A DNA stretch of 44,854 bases, taken from the NCBI GenBank assembly GCA_007693605.1, contig REDG01000022.1, forward strand, positions 1 through 44,854, read 5' to 3'. This stretch comes from Bradymonadales bacterium. GTDB taxonomy: Bacteria > Bdellovibrionota > UBA2394. Position numbers and translations under genes: made by a program. Positions 1 to 8,409 of the stretch are shown here, one piece after another; within the stretch, counting starts at the first letter, position 1, and each line of letters opens with the position of its first letter. The notes beneath the pieces were generated by a model. It was not told where the DNA came from and did not search any database. It saw only the letters and a list, made by a program, of their open reading frames with translations.

Positions 1-1058
1 ATTCCCAGATCTACCCCAAAGACTTGAGCCAGAAAGACGGTCGCGACCCCCTGATAGAGAGAAGTTCCCGTCATATTGATGGTGGCTCCCAAGGGAATCA
101 CAAACTGAGAGATTGACGGTCGTACCTGAAAACGATCTTCAGCCGTTTTTATACTCAGTGGCATGACTGCTGCTGAACTAGAGGTCGAGAAGGCCAGCAG
201 AAGCAACTCCCTCATGTCACGAAGAAAAACCCAAGCGGCTCTCCGAATCACAAGCTGCACGAATAAGAGATAGCCTCCCATCAAAATCAGAAGGCCAAGA
301 AGCACACAGGCCACATAGGCCGATAAGCCCACCAGGGCCTCGAAGCCCACTCGAAACACGGCTTGGCTCATCAATCCAAAAACCGCCAAGGGAGCCAGTC
401 TCATCGCCCCCTTCACCACGACCATGCAGACTTCTTGGATGGCGGCAAACAGGCTGAGAAGAAGTGCGCTTTGATCGCGTCTCAACGACAAGAGTGCAAT
501 TCCCACCACAGCGGAAAAGAAAACAACCGGAAGCATTTCAAACTCGATCATTGAACTCAAAGGATTCGAAGGAATGATTCTAAAAATCAGTTGAGGCAGA
601 CTCTCCATGGGGGCGCCTACCTCAGGGCTCGCTTCCTCTGGTGGGAGGCTCTTTCCGTGGATGAAATGGCCAGGACCAATCAGCAGACAAAGGCCAATTC
701 CGATACAAATGGAAAGAATGGTCGCAGTGACAAAAAAGAAAACTGACTTTAGGCCGATCGATTTAAGTTGTTCTAGATTGTCGCTGGCCGATATTCCTCT
801 CACAATGGACGCCATCACAAGTGGGATTACAATCATCTGAATTAGAGCCAGAAAGATTTGCCCGGGTAGGGCAATCCACTCGACGAGGGCCTTGGCATTG
901 TTATACTCGACCCAATTAATTTCAGGGCTCAGCGCTAGCCCCATCAATACTCCCAGAAACATGCCCACCAGAACCTGTAGCCAAAGCCGTTCTCGAACTA
1001 GGCTTTTGAGATGACGACTCATGGCTTTTAGAGATTTTAGGGGTTCGAGGGCCTTCAT
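1..1058 (-). CDS. Dicarboxylate/amino-acid:cation symporter (DAACS family), 3' end off the window
   Basis: This inner-membrane secondary transporter would use a cation gradient to import dicarboxylates or acidic amino acids. I translated the complement: the product starts MKALEPLKSLKAMSRHLK and has alternating hydrophobic segments. Family motifs are near the window edge: the serine-rich FSTSSSAAVMPLS, then IPLGATINMTGTSLYQG, which matches the NMDGT-type substrate/cation site (here NMTGT). About 352 codons are visible and the C-terminal end lies left of base 1, so the gene is cut by the window and not necessarily broken. The ATG at 1058 begins a short basic N-terminus before the first membrane helix; a second in-frame ATG (MSRHLK) is possible. 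It is divergent from the polysaccharide export gene, with about 64 bp between them. Substrate cannot be assigned from sequence. Confidence 0.93.
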   Translation of the reverse strand, partial: MKALEPLKSLKAMSRHLKSLVRERLWLQVLVGMFLGVLMGLALSPEINWVEYNNAKALVEWIALPGQIFLALIQMIVIPLVMASIVRGISASDNLEQLKSIGLKSVFFFVTATILSICIGIGLCLLIGPGHFIHGKSLPPEEASPEVGAPMESLPQLIFRIIPSNPLSSMIEFEMLPVVFFSAVVGIALLSLRRDQSALLLSLFAAIQEVCMVVVKGAMRLAPLAVFGLMSQAVFRVGFEALVGLSAYVACVLLGLLILMGGYLLFVQLVIRRAAWVFLRDMRELLLLAFSTSSSAAVMPLSIKTAEDRFQVRPSISQFVIPLGATINMTGTSLYQGVATVFLAQVFGVDLG

Positions 1059-1122
1059 TCTGAGCTGAGCCTAGCAGGCCAAAAAACCAAAAATAAAGCC
1101 TCTGGCCCCAGTATTCTGAATT

Positions 1123-2421
1123 GTGTATGAGAGGGGGATGTTCAGAACGCTAAGCAATTTCGGATTTTTGAGTCTTATCCTTTGCTTTGGGCTCGGTCTC
1201 GAGCTTTTGGCACAGAGGACCAACGCTCAAGTTAGGTCGCCGGGCACCGAGGATTTTTTTGAGGGGGGGCAGAGGGTCTTTCCCCGAAGTGTTCAGCAGG
1301 GGAGCCCCCGAGCCGATCGACTGGTTTTAGATGTCAACACACAAGCCCCAGAGGACTATCCCGTCGGGCCGGGGGATCAGTATCTGGTGAATTTTTGGGG
1401 AAGAGTCGAGGACAATATTCTTGTAAGCATCAATTCAGAAGGGGTTTTGTTCATTCCTCGGATTGGGGTGATTGACACCGATGGGATGAACTATGGGGAG
1501 CTTCGAGCGGCTATGGAAAAGGCGATCGGAGATTCTTTGCGAGATGTTCAGTTTACGATTTCACTTTACCGACCCAGAGAATTTCGAGTTTTTGTGCTGG
1601 GCTCTGTCAATCGGCCAGGTCCCGTCAGGGCCTCTGCGACTTTGAGGGCGAGTGAGATCGTTGCGATGGCTGGGGGGATTCCTTCGATTGGTTCCAGTCA
1701 ATTCATCGAGCTCCGCCGAAGGGGAGAGGTTCAGCGAGTGGATCTCACTCGTTTTGCTTCTTTGGGGGATTTTTCTTTGAATCCTTTTGTGACTGACGGC
1801 GATGTCATTTTTGTTCCGAATCTTTCTGACTTTGTGACCATCACCGGAGCGGTGGTGTCTCCGGGCACCTTTGAGATTCGAGAGACACGAAATTTATCTG
1901 AGGTCATTCAACGACTTGGGGGCTTGAGTGTTTATGCCGATCGAGCCTCGCCTTTTCGTTTATCTCGTTTGCAATCGGATGGCACACGAACTCAGATTCA
2001 AGTCTTGCAAAGGGAAGATCAGAGAAGAACAGATCGTGAGGTTCTTTTGGAAAGTTTGGTTCTGCAAAACGGTGATGAAATTTTCATTCCGTCCACGCAG
2101 CTCTTGATTCCCTCGAAATCAAACTCGGTTTTTGTTACGGGAGCGGTCAGAGCGCCAGGAGCGAAGCCCTATCAGATATCGACCTCCGTCGAAGAGTATA
2201 TTGGGTTTGCAGGCGGCCTCACAGAGCGAGCCAATTTCTCTAGTGCGGTGGTCTATAAAGCCGACGGCTCAAGCATTCGACTGAGTCCTAGGTTGTCTGT
2301 AGAGCCCGGGGATACGATCTATATTCCAGAAAAGACATTTAAGTTCTGGCAAGATCATGTATCCCTGGTGTCCACCTTTATATTGCTTGCCACGCAGATT
2401 ATCGTATTTTCGGGTCGTTAA
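1123..2421 (+). CDS. Polysaccharide export protein, Wza-like, with SLBB domains
   Basis: Proteins of this family form the periplasmic/outer-membrane conduit for exo- or capsular polysaccharide. After a signal sequence (hydrophobic LSLILCFGLGLELLA), a Poly_export domain starts near residue 55 at YPVGPGDQYLVNFWG. It is followed by about three SLBB/beta-grasp repeats, each opening with a V-x-G-x-V-x-x-P-G pattern (VLGSVNRPGPV, TITGAVVSPGTF, FVTGAVRAPGA). A hydrophobic C-terminal helix (LVSTFILLATQIIVF) may be the outer-membrane anchor. No lipobox cysteine is seen, unlike classical Wza. The GTG at 1123 lacks a Shine-Dalgarno; the ATG at 1138 follows GAGAGGGGG very closely and could be the true start. 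The next gene follows after 3 bp, so the two are probably co-transcribed. Confidence 0.9.
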   Translation: MYERGMFRTLSNFGFLSLILCFGLGLELLAQRTNAQVRSPGTEDFFEGGQRVFPRSVQQGSPRADRLVLDVNTQAPEDYPVGPGDQYLVNFWGRVEDNILVSINSEGVLFIPRIGVIDTDGMNYGELRAAMEKAIGDSLRDVQFTISLYRPREFRVFVLGSVNRPGPVRASATLRASEIVAMAGGIPSIGSSQFIELRRRGEVQRVDLTRFASLGDFSLNPFVTDGDVIFVPNLSDFVTITGAVVSPGTFEIRETRNLSEVIQRLGGLSVYADRASPFRLSRLQSDGTRTQIQVLQREDQRRTDREVLLESLVLQNGDEIFIPSTQLLIPSKSNSVFVTGAVRAPGAKPYQISTSVEEYIGFAGGLTERANFSSAVVYKADGSSIRLSPRLSVEPGDTIYIPEKTFKFWQDHVSLVSTFILLATQIIVFSGR

Positions 2422-2424
2422 AAT

Positions 2425-3021
2425 ATGAGATGGATGCAAGCCACTATCGTAGGCCTTCTTTTTAGTCTCGGTGCGACCCATGTAGAAGCCTCTTACTCTT
2501 TCCGTCAGAGGGATCGAATTGTCGAATTTGGATTGTATTACCCCATCACTCAGCTGAAGCCTAACTTCTCTCGCAGAAACCGAGGCGGCGCCGCCGGCGT
2601 TCATGTTCACTATCAATTTTTCGTGCATCGGAATTTTGCCTTCAGCCTCTATCCAAATGTTTGGTTGGCCCCTCTGTGGTATCGCTCAGAGCCTTCAAGT
2701 AGTCGACAACGAGCCATGCTCTATTCGATGAACCTCGAAGTCGGTGGCGTGTTTCGGCCCTTTCCGGACAATTATTTTGACCCCAGTCTTTACTTAAGCT
2801 CAGGGGTCGCTCGTATGGATGCTGGCAGCGGGGTTGATGCACGGTGGGCTGTGCCGGTGACTTCTCGAATTGGCTTTAATCTTTGGAGGCAGATGGATCG
2901 CTTTAAGGATTACAATTTGGCCTTTCATGTCTACGGTGGGGCGCGATATCACCTTAGGGGGATTGAAGCCATTCGACCGCTGGTTTTTGATTTTGGAATC
3001 GCTTTTCGAGGAAGTTTTTAA
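2425..3021 (+). CDS. Predicted secreted outer-membrane beta-barrel protein
   Basis: I do not recognise a named family. The 198-residue product has a signal peptide (GLLFSLGATHVEA, cleavage expected before SYSF). The mature part has alternating polar/hydrophobic stretches rich in Tyr, Phe and Arg, such as FGLYYPITQ, AFSLYPNVWLAPLWY and LVFDFGIAFRGSF. The C-terminal phenylalanine is typical of outer-membrane barrels. It lies 3 bp after the polysaccharide export gene and most likely shares its transcript, which suggests a role in envelope polysaccharide export or anchoring. Its stop is 5 bp from the end of the convergent chain-length gene, and no clear terminator separates them. Confidence 0.7.
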   Translation: MRWMQATIVGLLFSLGATHVEASYSFRQRDRIVEFGLYYPITQLKPNFSRRNRGGAAGVHVHYQFFVHRNFAFSLYPNVWLAPLWYRSEPSSSRQRAMLYSMNLEVGGVFRPFPDNYFDPSLYLSSGVARMDAGSGVDARWAVPVTSRIGFNLWRQMDRFKDYNLAFHVYGGARYHLRGIEAIRPLVFDFGIAFRGSF

Positions 3022-3026
3022 ACTCT

Positions 3027-4301
3027 CTAGTTGAGATGAACGCGTTTGGTCGGAGGCGAGTCTTTTTCGCGAATGTCGACCCGAACAATTCTAGTGAGAC
3101 CCTTCGGAAGCGCTGAAAACTGATTCAGAACCAAAACAAGGAATGTACTCAAAATCATTCCGAGCAAAAAGCCGAGCACCGTGTTCAGTCGTTTATTAGG
3201 AGCAACGGGGATAAGGCCCTCCACGGGGGGGTCAATCAATTGAAAAACAGGCTCTGATCTCTTGGTTTCAATGCGAGCGACTTCAAGCTGGCGGCTCAGA
3301 AGTTCAATCAGGCTGACTTGAGTTTTATAAAGCCTCTCAGCATTTGCAAACTTAAACTGAAGTTCAGAGCTTTCATCCAAGGGCGTAAAGAGCTCTAGCA
3401 TTTTTTCCGCGTCCGTCTCAGAAGTGCCACTGCCTCGGATGAGGCGCCGCAACTGGGCTTCCAACTGCTCCTTTTCTTGGGTCAGCCGCCGCACTTCGCT
3501 AGAATCTCTCATTACATTTTTATAAAGCTCAATTTGCATTTCTTTTTCAATGATCTGAGATCGCAGATTGGTGGCGGTTCCCAAAGCAAAGTTGATTTGA
3601 GACGGAAGTTGAACGATGCCCAAATCCCTCTTCATCTCGAGATACTGGGCTTCTACCGTGGCTAGATTAGCCTCCACCTCTTCCAACCTCGCCTCAATGA
3701 AAAGCTCGGTCGAGCGCGCCTGAGTCAAAAGATTGCTTCGAATGTACTGCCTCAAAGCTTCCAAATAAAAATCTACGATGTCTCGAGCGACGATAGGATC
3801 TGGGTGGCGAAAAGAAAGTCGCAGTACTTCTCTTTCAGTTTCAATTCGAATCCCTCCTCGGAGGCTCCGGATCAGACCGTCTCTTGCTTTCAGCTCACCC
3901 CGAGGGTCCTCCCTGTCAATCTCCACTTCTAAACGAGACAGGAGTTCATTCTCATCCACAACATTGGAAGCAATTTGGCGGCTTTGAAGAATCTCCTGAT
4001 ACTTGATAATGGCCTGGCCGGGTCCCCCCAGCATCAAAAAAGTTCCAACGGGAGAGCTTTCCCCTAGATTCCGAAGCCCGGGGCTTGCAGAGGAATCCTT
4101 GGCTTCCATAATGACAGCGCGTGATTCAAACTGAGGGGTCAGTAAAAAAAAGCTTACCAGCGCGGCAATCAGGGCGAAGCCAAAAGCAGTTGTGGCAATC
4201 AAAAGCTTGTTTCGCCACAACAGAAGAATCACTTCTTTCAAGTCGATTTCATCGTTGGTGGGCCGGTAGACAGGACCCGAAGGGGGCAATTTAGATGTCA
4301 A
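3027..4301 (-). CDS. Polysaccharide chain-length determinant / Wzz-GumC-type protein without kinase domain
   Basis: This inner-membrane polysaccharide co-polymerase would control chain length or couple polymerisation to export. A Wzz domain begins at about residue 17 (EIDLKEVILLLWRNKLLIA) with a first membrane helix (AFGFALIAALVSFFLL). A long periplasmic part follows, with predicted coiled coil around residues 200-350. The family-typical proline/Asn region PVAPNKRLN comes just before the second helix (FLLGMILSTFLVLVL). At 424 residues it ends shortly after that helix and has no Wzc-type tyrosine-kinase domain. The start is a TTG at 4301, preceded by AGGTG at suitable spacing; an upstream ATG is out of frame. 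It is convergent with the Wza-like operon, and together they form an export set without glycosyltransferases. Confidence 0.88.
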   Translation of the reverse strand: MTSKLPPSGPVYRPTNDEIDLKEVILLLWRNKLLIATTAFGFALIAALVSFFLLTPQFESRAVIMEAKDSSASPGLRNLGESSPVGTFLMLGGPGQAIIKYQEILQSRQIASNVVDENELLSRLEVEIDREDPRGELKARDGLIRSLRGGIRIETEREVLRLSFRHPDPIVARDIVDFYLEALRQYIRSNLLTQARSTELFIEARLEEVEANLATVEAQYLEMKRDLGIVQLPSQINFALGTATNLRSQIIEKEMQIELYKNVMRDSSEVRRLTQEKEQLEAQLRRLIRGSGTSETDAEKMLELFTPLDESSELQFKFANAERLYKTQVSLIELLSRQLEVARIETKRSEPVFQLIDPPVEGLIPVAPNKRLNTVLGFLLGMILSTFLVLVLNQFSALPKGLTRIVRVDIREKDSPPTKRVHLN

Positions 4302-4392
4302 TTCAGCACCTGCGTTTCCATCCCCTAGAGCTTAGCATGGCCCCTGAATTCGACAAAATGGGGATTGCGTCGACTTGTAAGGCCAGAATAGG

Positions 4393-5436
4393 TTGAGAGA
4401 AGTGGCTGGAATCGATGAGAAGAGGCTTTACGATGTGATTTGCGTGGGAGGTGGCCCGGCGGGAATATCGCTTGCCGTCGAGTGTCAGACGATGGGTCTC
4501 GATCGCCAGGGGGTTCTGGTCTTGGAAAAAGGCCCCGAAATTATTCAGGCGATTCGACAGTTCTACCCAGATAAAAAAATGACCCTGGCCAACTACAAGA
4601 ACCTTCCGGTCGAAACCTTTGGGGTTTTAGAGAGCTTTCCCGATTTGACCAAATCCGAAACCCTCGATTATTTCGCCGATATCATTTCAAAGTATCAAAT
4701 CAACTATCACCTGAACTCGGAAGTTTCAAAGGTGACCCCCGAGAGGGACTATTTTCGGATTCAGGTGAACCAGGCAGAACTTCGTGCGAAGGTCTGCGCG
4801 ATTGGAATCGGCATTCTTGGACGCCCCAACAAGCCAGACTTCAAGCTACCCGTGAAGCTCAGAAAACAGATTCTTTTTGATTTGACCAGTCAACCCGTGA
4901 AAAATGAGAAGGTCTTGGTGGTCGGAGGTGGCGATACTTCTTCAGAGTACTGCCAGATTCTGTTTCAGGAAAACTGTGAACTGACGCTTTGCTACCGTTC
5001 GGAAGACTTCCATCGGATGATGCCAGTCAACCGTGAGGCCGTTTTGAAGATGGAAGCTTCGAAGCAGCTAAAAATTCTTCGAAGTTGTGAGATCCAAGAG
5101 ATCGTCGACGATGGGGGGCGACCCAAGGTGTTGTTTAAAAAACCGGAGCAGTTTCCTGCAGAGTCTTTTGACAAGATTATCTTCGCCATTGGTGGGAGCA
5201 CTCCCGTAAATTTTTTGAAAACGATGGGTTTAGAGTTTGACGAACAAAACTGGGTGAAAGTAGGCCCCGACGGCGAGACGAATATTCCCAATCTTTTTTT
5301 GATTGGAGACTTGGCGGTGAGCAAAACGGGGGGCTCGATTATCACGGCCTACAATTCTTCCTACCGAAGCGCGAAGCGCATTCTGCAGTCTTTGCTTCGA
5401 GATCGTGAACAGCAGCAGACTCAGGAGAGTCGGTGA
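4393..5436 (+). CDS. FAD/NAD(P)-dependent oxidoreductase, thioredoxin-reductase/YpdA-like
   Basis: This is a two-dinucleotide-fold flavoprotein. The FAD fold lies near the N-terminus (YDVICVGGGPAGISLAVEC). A second Rossmann motif, VLVVGGGDTSSEYC, lies around residues 173-186. The FAD-closing segment NLFLIGDLAVSKTGG is near residue 300. The redox-active CxxC of thioredoxin reductases is not present between the domains. This points to the YpdA-like group, known in Firmicutes as bacillithiol disulfide reductases; in this genome a different low-molecular-weight disulfide or ferredoxin partner is possible. The frame opens with TTG at 4393; GTG at 4402 is an alternative. The stop overlaps the next gene's start by 4 bp (GTGA), so the two are translationally coupled. 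Confidence 0.85.
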   Translation: MREVAGIDEKRLYDVICVGGGPAGISLAVECQTMGLDRQGVLVLEKGPEIIQAIRQFYPDKKMTLANYKNLPVETFGVLESFPDLTKSETLDYFADIISKYQINYHLNSEVSKVTPERDYFRIQVNQAELRAKVCAIGIGILGRPNKPDFKLPVKLRKQILFDLTSQPVKNEKVLVVGGGDTSSEYCQILFQENCELTLCYRSEDFHRMMPVNREAVLKMEASKQLKILRSCEIQEIVDDGGRPKVLFKKPEQFPAESFDKIIFAIGGSTPVNFLKTMGLEFDEQNWVKVGPDGETNIPNLFLIGDLAVSKTGGSIITAYNSSYRSAKRILQSLLRDREQQQTQESR

Positions 5437-6167
5437 GGGCCGTGGATGCAGTCGAGAGAGTTCGACAGCATTACGATCAATACCCCTATCCCTATTACCC
5501 CTGGTACGCGCGGGCCCGGTGGCATCAGCTTGAATCGGTCGATTTTAAAAGTTGGAAAATCTCTCGCGGCGTAAGAGACGCGTGGATCGCCGGCTGTGGA
5601 AGCATCTCGCCTCTCATGTTTGGACGAAGAAACCCAAGTGTACGAATTGTGGCATCAGATCTTTCAGAAAAGAGTCTGAAGATCTTGGCGTGGAGACAGC
5701 TCCTTTACGGAATTCACAATGTCCTACGACGACAAGAGAATCTTCTAGAGTCTGACTACCACGAGGCTTTTGATGCCATTGATTGCTTTGGAGTTCTCCA
5801 TCATTTGCCAGACCCAAGTCAGGGCTTGCGAATTCTTGCCAAAGCCCTGAGGCCTCAGGGAGTTCTAAGGCTGATGCTCTACGATCGTGAGAAGAGAAAG
5901 GATCTCGAAAAGTGGAGGCAAGAACTCATAGAGAAGTCCATCTCTGATCTTGCAGAAGTGGATCGTTTTTTGAAAGAGAGAGGAATCGAAAGAACGGGGG
6001 ACTTGAGTAGTCAGGTTGGAATGGCCGACGCCCTTCTTCACCCTCTTGTTTGGACATACGACAGGGCAGAATTAGATCGACTTTTGAAATCGGTTCCAGA
6101 GTTAAGAGTGCGGGACATTCGAGATCAGTCGAACTTCGTTATCTTCTGTGAAAAGCTGGGCTCTTGA
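5433..6167 (+). CDS. Class I SAM-dependent methyltransferase
   Basis: A Rossmann-fold methyltransferase of 244 residues. The SAM-binding motif I is WIAGCGSISP. The acidic end of strand 2 is IVASDLSEKSL. The DxxxFGVLHHLPDP segment (IDCFGVLHHLPDP) is motif IV/post-IV of this superfamily. The N-terminus carries an aromatic/proline motif (HYDQYPYPYYPWYARARW) resembling the QYxxYPYP head of a group of uncharacterised bacterial methyltransferases. The acceptor is unknown. The GTG start at 5433 overlaps the stop of the flavoprotein gene by 4 bp, so the two products are made together and may act in one pathway. The 3' end overlaps the convergent lipocalin gene by 29 bp. Confidence 0.85.
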   Translation: MRAVDAVERVRQHYDQYPYPYYPWYARARWHQLESVDFKSWKISRGVRDAWIAGCGSISPLMFGRRNPSVRIVASDLSEKSLKILAWRQLLYGIHNVLRRQENLLESDYHEAFDAIDCFGVLHHLPDPSQGLRILAKALRPQGVLRLMLYDREKRKDLEKWRQELIEKSISDLAEVDRFLKERGIERTGDLSSQVGMADALLHPLVWTYDRAELDRLLKSVPELRVRDIRDQSNFVIFCEKLGS

Positions 6168-6741
6168 GTTTCGAGTAAATGCGGATCTCAGAAGTGAAAA
6201 TCAGAGGAGAAACATCGAAGCCTTTACTCTCAGCCATTTGCACCAAATCTTCGATCAAGAGTTCATCGGGGTTTTCCTCGCGGGTCAGAATCCAGAGAAA
6301 TCTTCCTCGAGGTTCACTCACAATCGCAGCCTGGTAATCGGGATCGATATAGATCACCCAATAATTGCTTGAGAAGAGAGAGATAGGAAATCGAGAGAAT
6401 CGAAGCTTCAATTGACCGGGTTTCAGCGGATCAGGAAGCCAAGCTCGACCTTCCACAGATTTCCAGCTTCCGTCTTCCCTTAGACACTGATTCACCACCC
6501 CCAATTCCTCATTGGGGCGAAGCTCATATCGAGCCTGACTTTTGATGCAATCCTTTTGAAAACGGTTGGGCAGTCTAGCGGCCTCGAACCATCGGCCCGA
6601 GTATCGCTCTAAATCGAGTTCAGAGACGCTCTTCAGAGCCCGACTGGAGTCTCGATAGCTTCGTTGGCAGGCGCTTTGAAACATGAGAAGGGCAGTGACT
6701 AAAAACACAGAGAGGGCTGAAAGAATTCTGCGCTCACTCAT
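6139..6741 (-). CDS. Lipocalin family lipoprotein (Blc-like)
   Basis: Bacterial lipocalins of the Blc type are outer-membrane lipoproteins that bind fatty acids or lysophospholipids. The mature domain begins with the lipocalin signature YSGRWFEAARLPNRFQ and includes the typical YELRP...VVNQC strand pair and NYWVIYIDPDYQAAIV. The 200-residue product has a hydrophobic signal and a lipobox-like FQSAC with Cys at about residue 25; Gln at -3 is unusual, so lipidation is likely but not certain. The ATG at 6741 overlaps the stop of the upstream 149-residue gene by 4 bp (ATGA), making a two-gene unit. Its end overlaps the convergent methyltransferase gene. Confidence 0.9.
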   Translation of the reverse strand: MSERRILSALSVFLVTALLMFQSACQRSYRDSSRALKSVSELDLERYSGRWFEAARLPNRFQKDCIKSQARYELRPNEELGVVNQCLREDGSWKSVEGRAWLPDPLKPGQLKLRFSRFPISLFSSNYWVIYIDPDYQAAIVSEPRGRFLWILTREENPDELLIEDLVQMAESKGFDVSPLIFTSEIRIYSKLKSPAFHRR

Positions 6742-7187
6742 TCCGGCTCTTTATCTTTAATCGGAATCGAGATGACGGGTTCTTTAAACTCCTTTTTTTT
6801 GAAACGAATCTCGAGTTGACCCGGTTCAAACTGGGCTTGCGCCGTCGCCGCGACGACAGGAATCATGATCGGCAAGACTTGGTGTACGCGACCGACACCC
6901 GGAGAAACCGCATCGATCTGCAAGTTCCCATTCTCGTAGCCCACAAACAGGCTTCGCCTCTCGATTGGGGGCAAGGGCAAGCGAATCTTAATCTCTGACT
7001 CGGACTCCTGAACGGCGACTTGAATCGCCCCCTTCATCTGTTCCAAAGCCTGCTCTAAGACACGGGGGTCTGAAGCCATCTTCTTCAAGATGCTGCCCAA
7101 ACTGGGCTCAAAGCCCTTCTCGGGCCGCCCTTTGGCCTGTTTCTTAGGCCTTGGTCGAAATGGGATAATCTTTGCCACTGCACCCAA
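6738..7187 (-). CDS. Conserved-looking hypothetical protein of 149 residues
   Basis: I do not recognise this protein. It has a basic, proline-rich N-terminus (IIPFRPRPKKQAKGRP) and a short helical stretch (LEQALEQMKGAIQVAVQ). Strand-like alternating segments (EIKIRLPLP, NGNLQIDAV, QLEIRFKKKEF, PVISIPIKD) follow and could form a small beta-sandwich, but that is only a pattern reading. There is no signal peptide, so it is probably cytoplasmic. The open frame begins at a TTG (7187); an in-frame GTG nine bases later is an alternative. It is translationally coupled to the lipocalin gene downstream and divergent from queC. Confidence 0.6.
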   Translation of the reverse strand: MGAVAKIIPFRPRPKKQAKGRPEKGFEPSLGSILKKMASDPRVLEQALEQMKGAIQVAVQESESEIKIRLPLPPIERRSLFVGYENGNLQIDAVSPGVGRVHQVLPIMIPVVAATAQAQFEPGQLEIRFKKKEFKEPVISIPIKDKEPE

Positions 7188-7315
7188 GATAGGACAGCAT
7201 TTTGGGAAGTCAACCCGATCCGCCTATTCCCTTTCTTTCGATATTCTGGCCCCTTCGACCTGAATTCGTATATTTCCAGCTGGGGAGCCGAATTTGTGCT
7301 ATAGAGTGGCCTGTT

Positions 7316-8014
7316 GTGAAATCCGTGGTTCTTCTTTTGAGTGGGGGTCTCGACTCGGCGGTTCTTCTGGCCGACTTGAAGTCTCAGGGCTTAGAGCTTT
7401 GGGCCTTGAATATTGATTACGGCCAAAGACACTCGCGTGAAACTCGCGCTGCCAAGAGATTGGCCGAGAAGTATTCGGTCCCTCTCTTTTCGTTGCAACT
7501 TCCGCAGCTGAGGCAGTTGATGGGGGGGAGCGCCCTCACTTCTGAAAGTATTCCGGTACCCGAGGGGCACTACCAAGAAGAAGTGATGAAGCAAACCGTC
7601 GTGCCGAATCGAAATATGGTCTTTCTCTCGTTAGCCGCTTCTTACGCCCTTTCGGTGAAAGCGGAAGGGGTCGCTTATGCCGCTCATTCGGGGGATCATC
7701 ATATCTATCCGGATTGCCGACCCGAATTCATTCAAAAAGTTTCAGAGGTCTTGAGGGTCTGCGATTGGCATTCCGTCGGCTTGCTGACACCCTATGCTCA
7801 GTTTTCGAAGGGAGAAATTCTAAAGAGGGGCATCGAGCTGGGGGTGCCGTTCGAAGAGACATGGAGCTGTTATCAAGGGGGGGCTGAGCCCTGCGGCCTT
7901 TGTGGAACTTGTGTCGAGAGGGCCGAGGCCTTTGCAGCCTGTGGGATTGAAGATCCGCTTCTCCGCTCAGATGATCAACTCACATTGAGAGAAAAGCGGC
8001 AGGGGCGACTTTGA
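7316..8014 (+). CDS. queC: 7-cyano-7-deazaguanine (preQ0) synthase QueC
   Basis: QueC converts 7-carboxy-7-deazaguanine to preQ0 using ATP and ammonia, a cytoplasmic step of queuosine synthesis. The PP-loop ATP motif SGGLDS lies at residues 9-14. NIDYGQRHSRE follows, and the zinc ligands are in the C-terminal CYQGGAEPCGLCGTC. The frame is open from 7202, but the family starts one or two residues before the first strand. I therefore chose GTG at 7316, giving 232 residues, the usual family length. A possible extended -10 element (TG at 7297-7298, TATAGA at 7300-7305) lies very close to this start, so the leader may be very short. The stop TGA shares its final A with the queD ATG. Confidence 0.95.
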   Translation: MKSVVLLLSGGLDSAVLLADLKSQGLELWALNIDYGQRHSRETRAAKRLAEKYSVPLFSLQLPQLRQLMGGSALTSESIPVPEGHYQEEVMKQTVVPNRNMVFLSLAASYALSVKAEGVAYAAHSGDHHIYPDCRPEFIQKVSEVLRVCDWHSVGLLTPYAQFSKGEILKRGIELGVPFEETWSCYQGGAEPCGLCGTCVERAEAFAACGIEDPLLRSDDQLTLREKRQGRL

Positions 8015-8409
8015 TGGCGTGGACTCTTGAGAAAGACTTTCGATTTGAAGCGAGCCATCAACTTCCGAAACATGATGGAAAGTGTGCTCGATTGCACGGG
8101 CATTCCTGGCGAGGCCGGTTGATTTGTCGGGGGCGGCAGTTGCAAGAGACTGGCCCTCACGAAGCGATGCTGATCGACTATTCTGAGATGAGAGGGGCAA
8201 TTCAGTCTCTACTAGAAGAAAAATTGGACCATTGGCATTTAAACGACAGCCTTAAAATGCAATCTCCCACTTCTGAGGCCATCGCCAAATGGATCTATGA
8301 TCAGGTGAAACCGAAGCTTCCGAGTTTGTTGGCCGTTGAGATTGAAGAGACTTGTACAAGTCGATGTCGGTATGAGCCCGAACTCATCTCTTCAGAAAGG
8401 GGCGCTTGA
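8014..8409 (+). CDS. queD: 6-carboxy-5,6,7,8-tetrahydropterin synthase QueD
   Basis: QueD converts dihydroneopterin triphosphate to 6-carboxytetrahydropterin, the first committed step towards preQ0. The zinc-binding histidines are visible as H15 (FEASHQL) and H28/H30 (LHGHSW), with the catalytic Cys24 between them. The acid-rich segment LIDYSEMR and the C-terminal EIEETCTSRCRYEP fit the PTPS/QueD family. The 131-residue length is normal. ATG at 8014 is chosen over the TTG just before it because it overlaps the queC stop as TGATG, a common coupling arrangement. The queE ATG follows the stop directly. Confidence 0.93.
   Translation: MAWTLEKDFRFEASHQLPKHDGKCARLHGHSWRGRLICRGRQLQETGPHEAMLIDYSEMRGAIQSLLEEKLDHWHLNDSLKMQSPTSEAIAKWIYDQVKPKLPSLLAVEIEETCTSRCRYEPELISSERGA

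Noticed and set aside
7188-7315. preQ1 riboswitch before queC
   Set aside because: I searched the leader by eye for the preQ1-I core and its A-rich tail and did not find them. The likely start of transcription is also too close to the gene.
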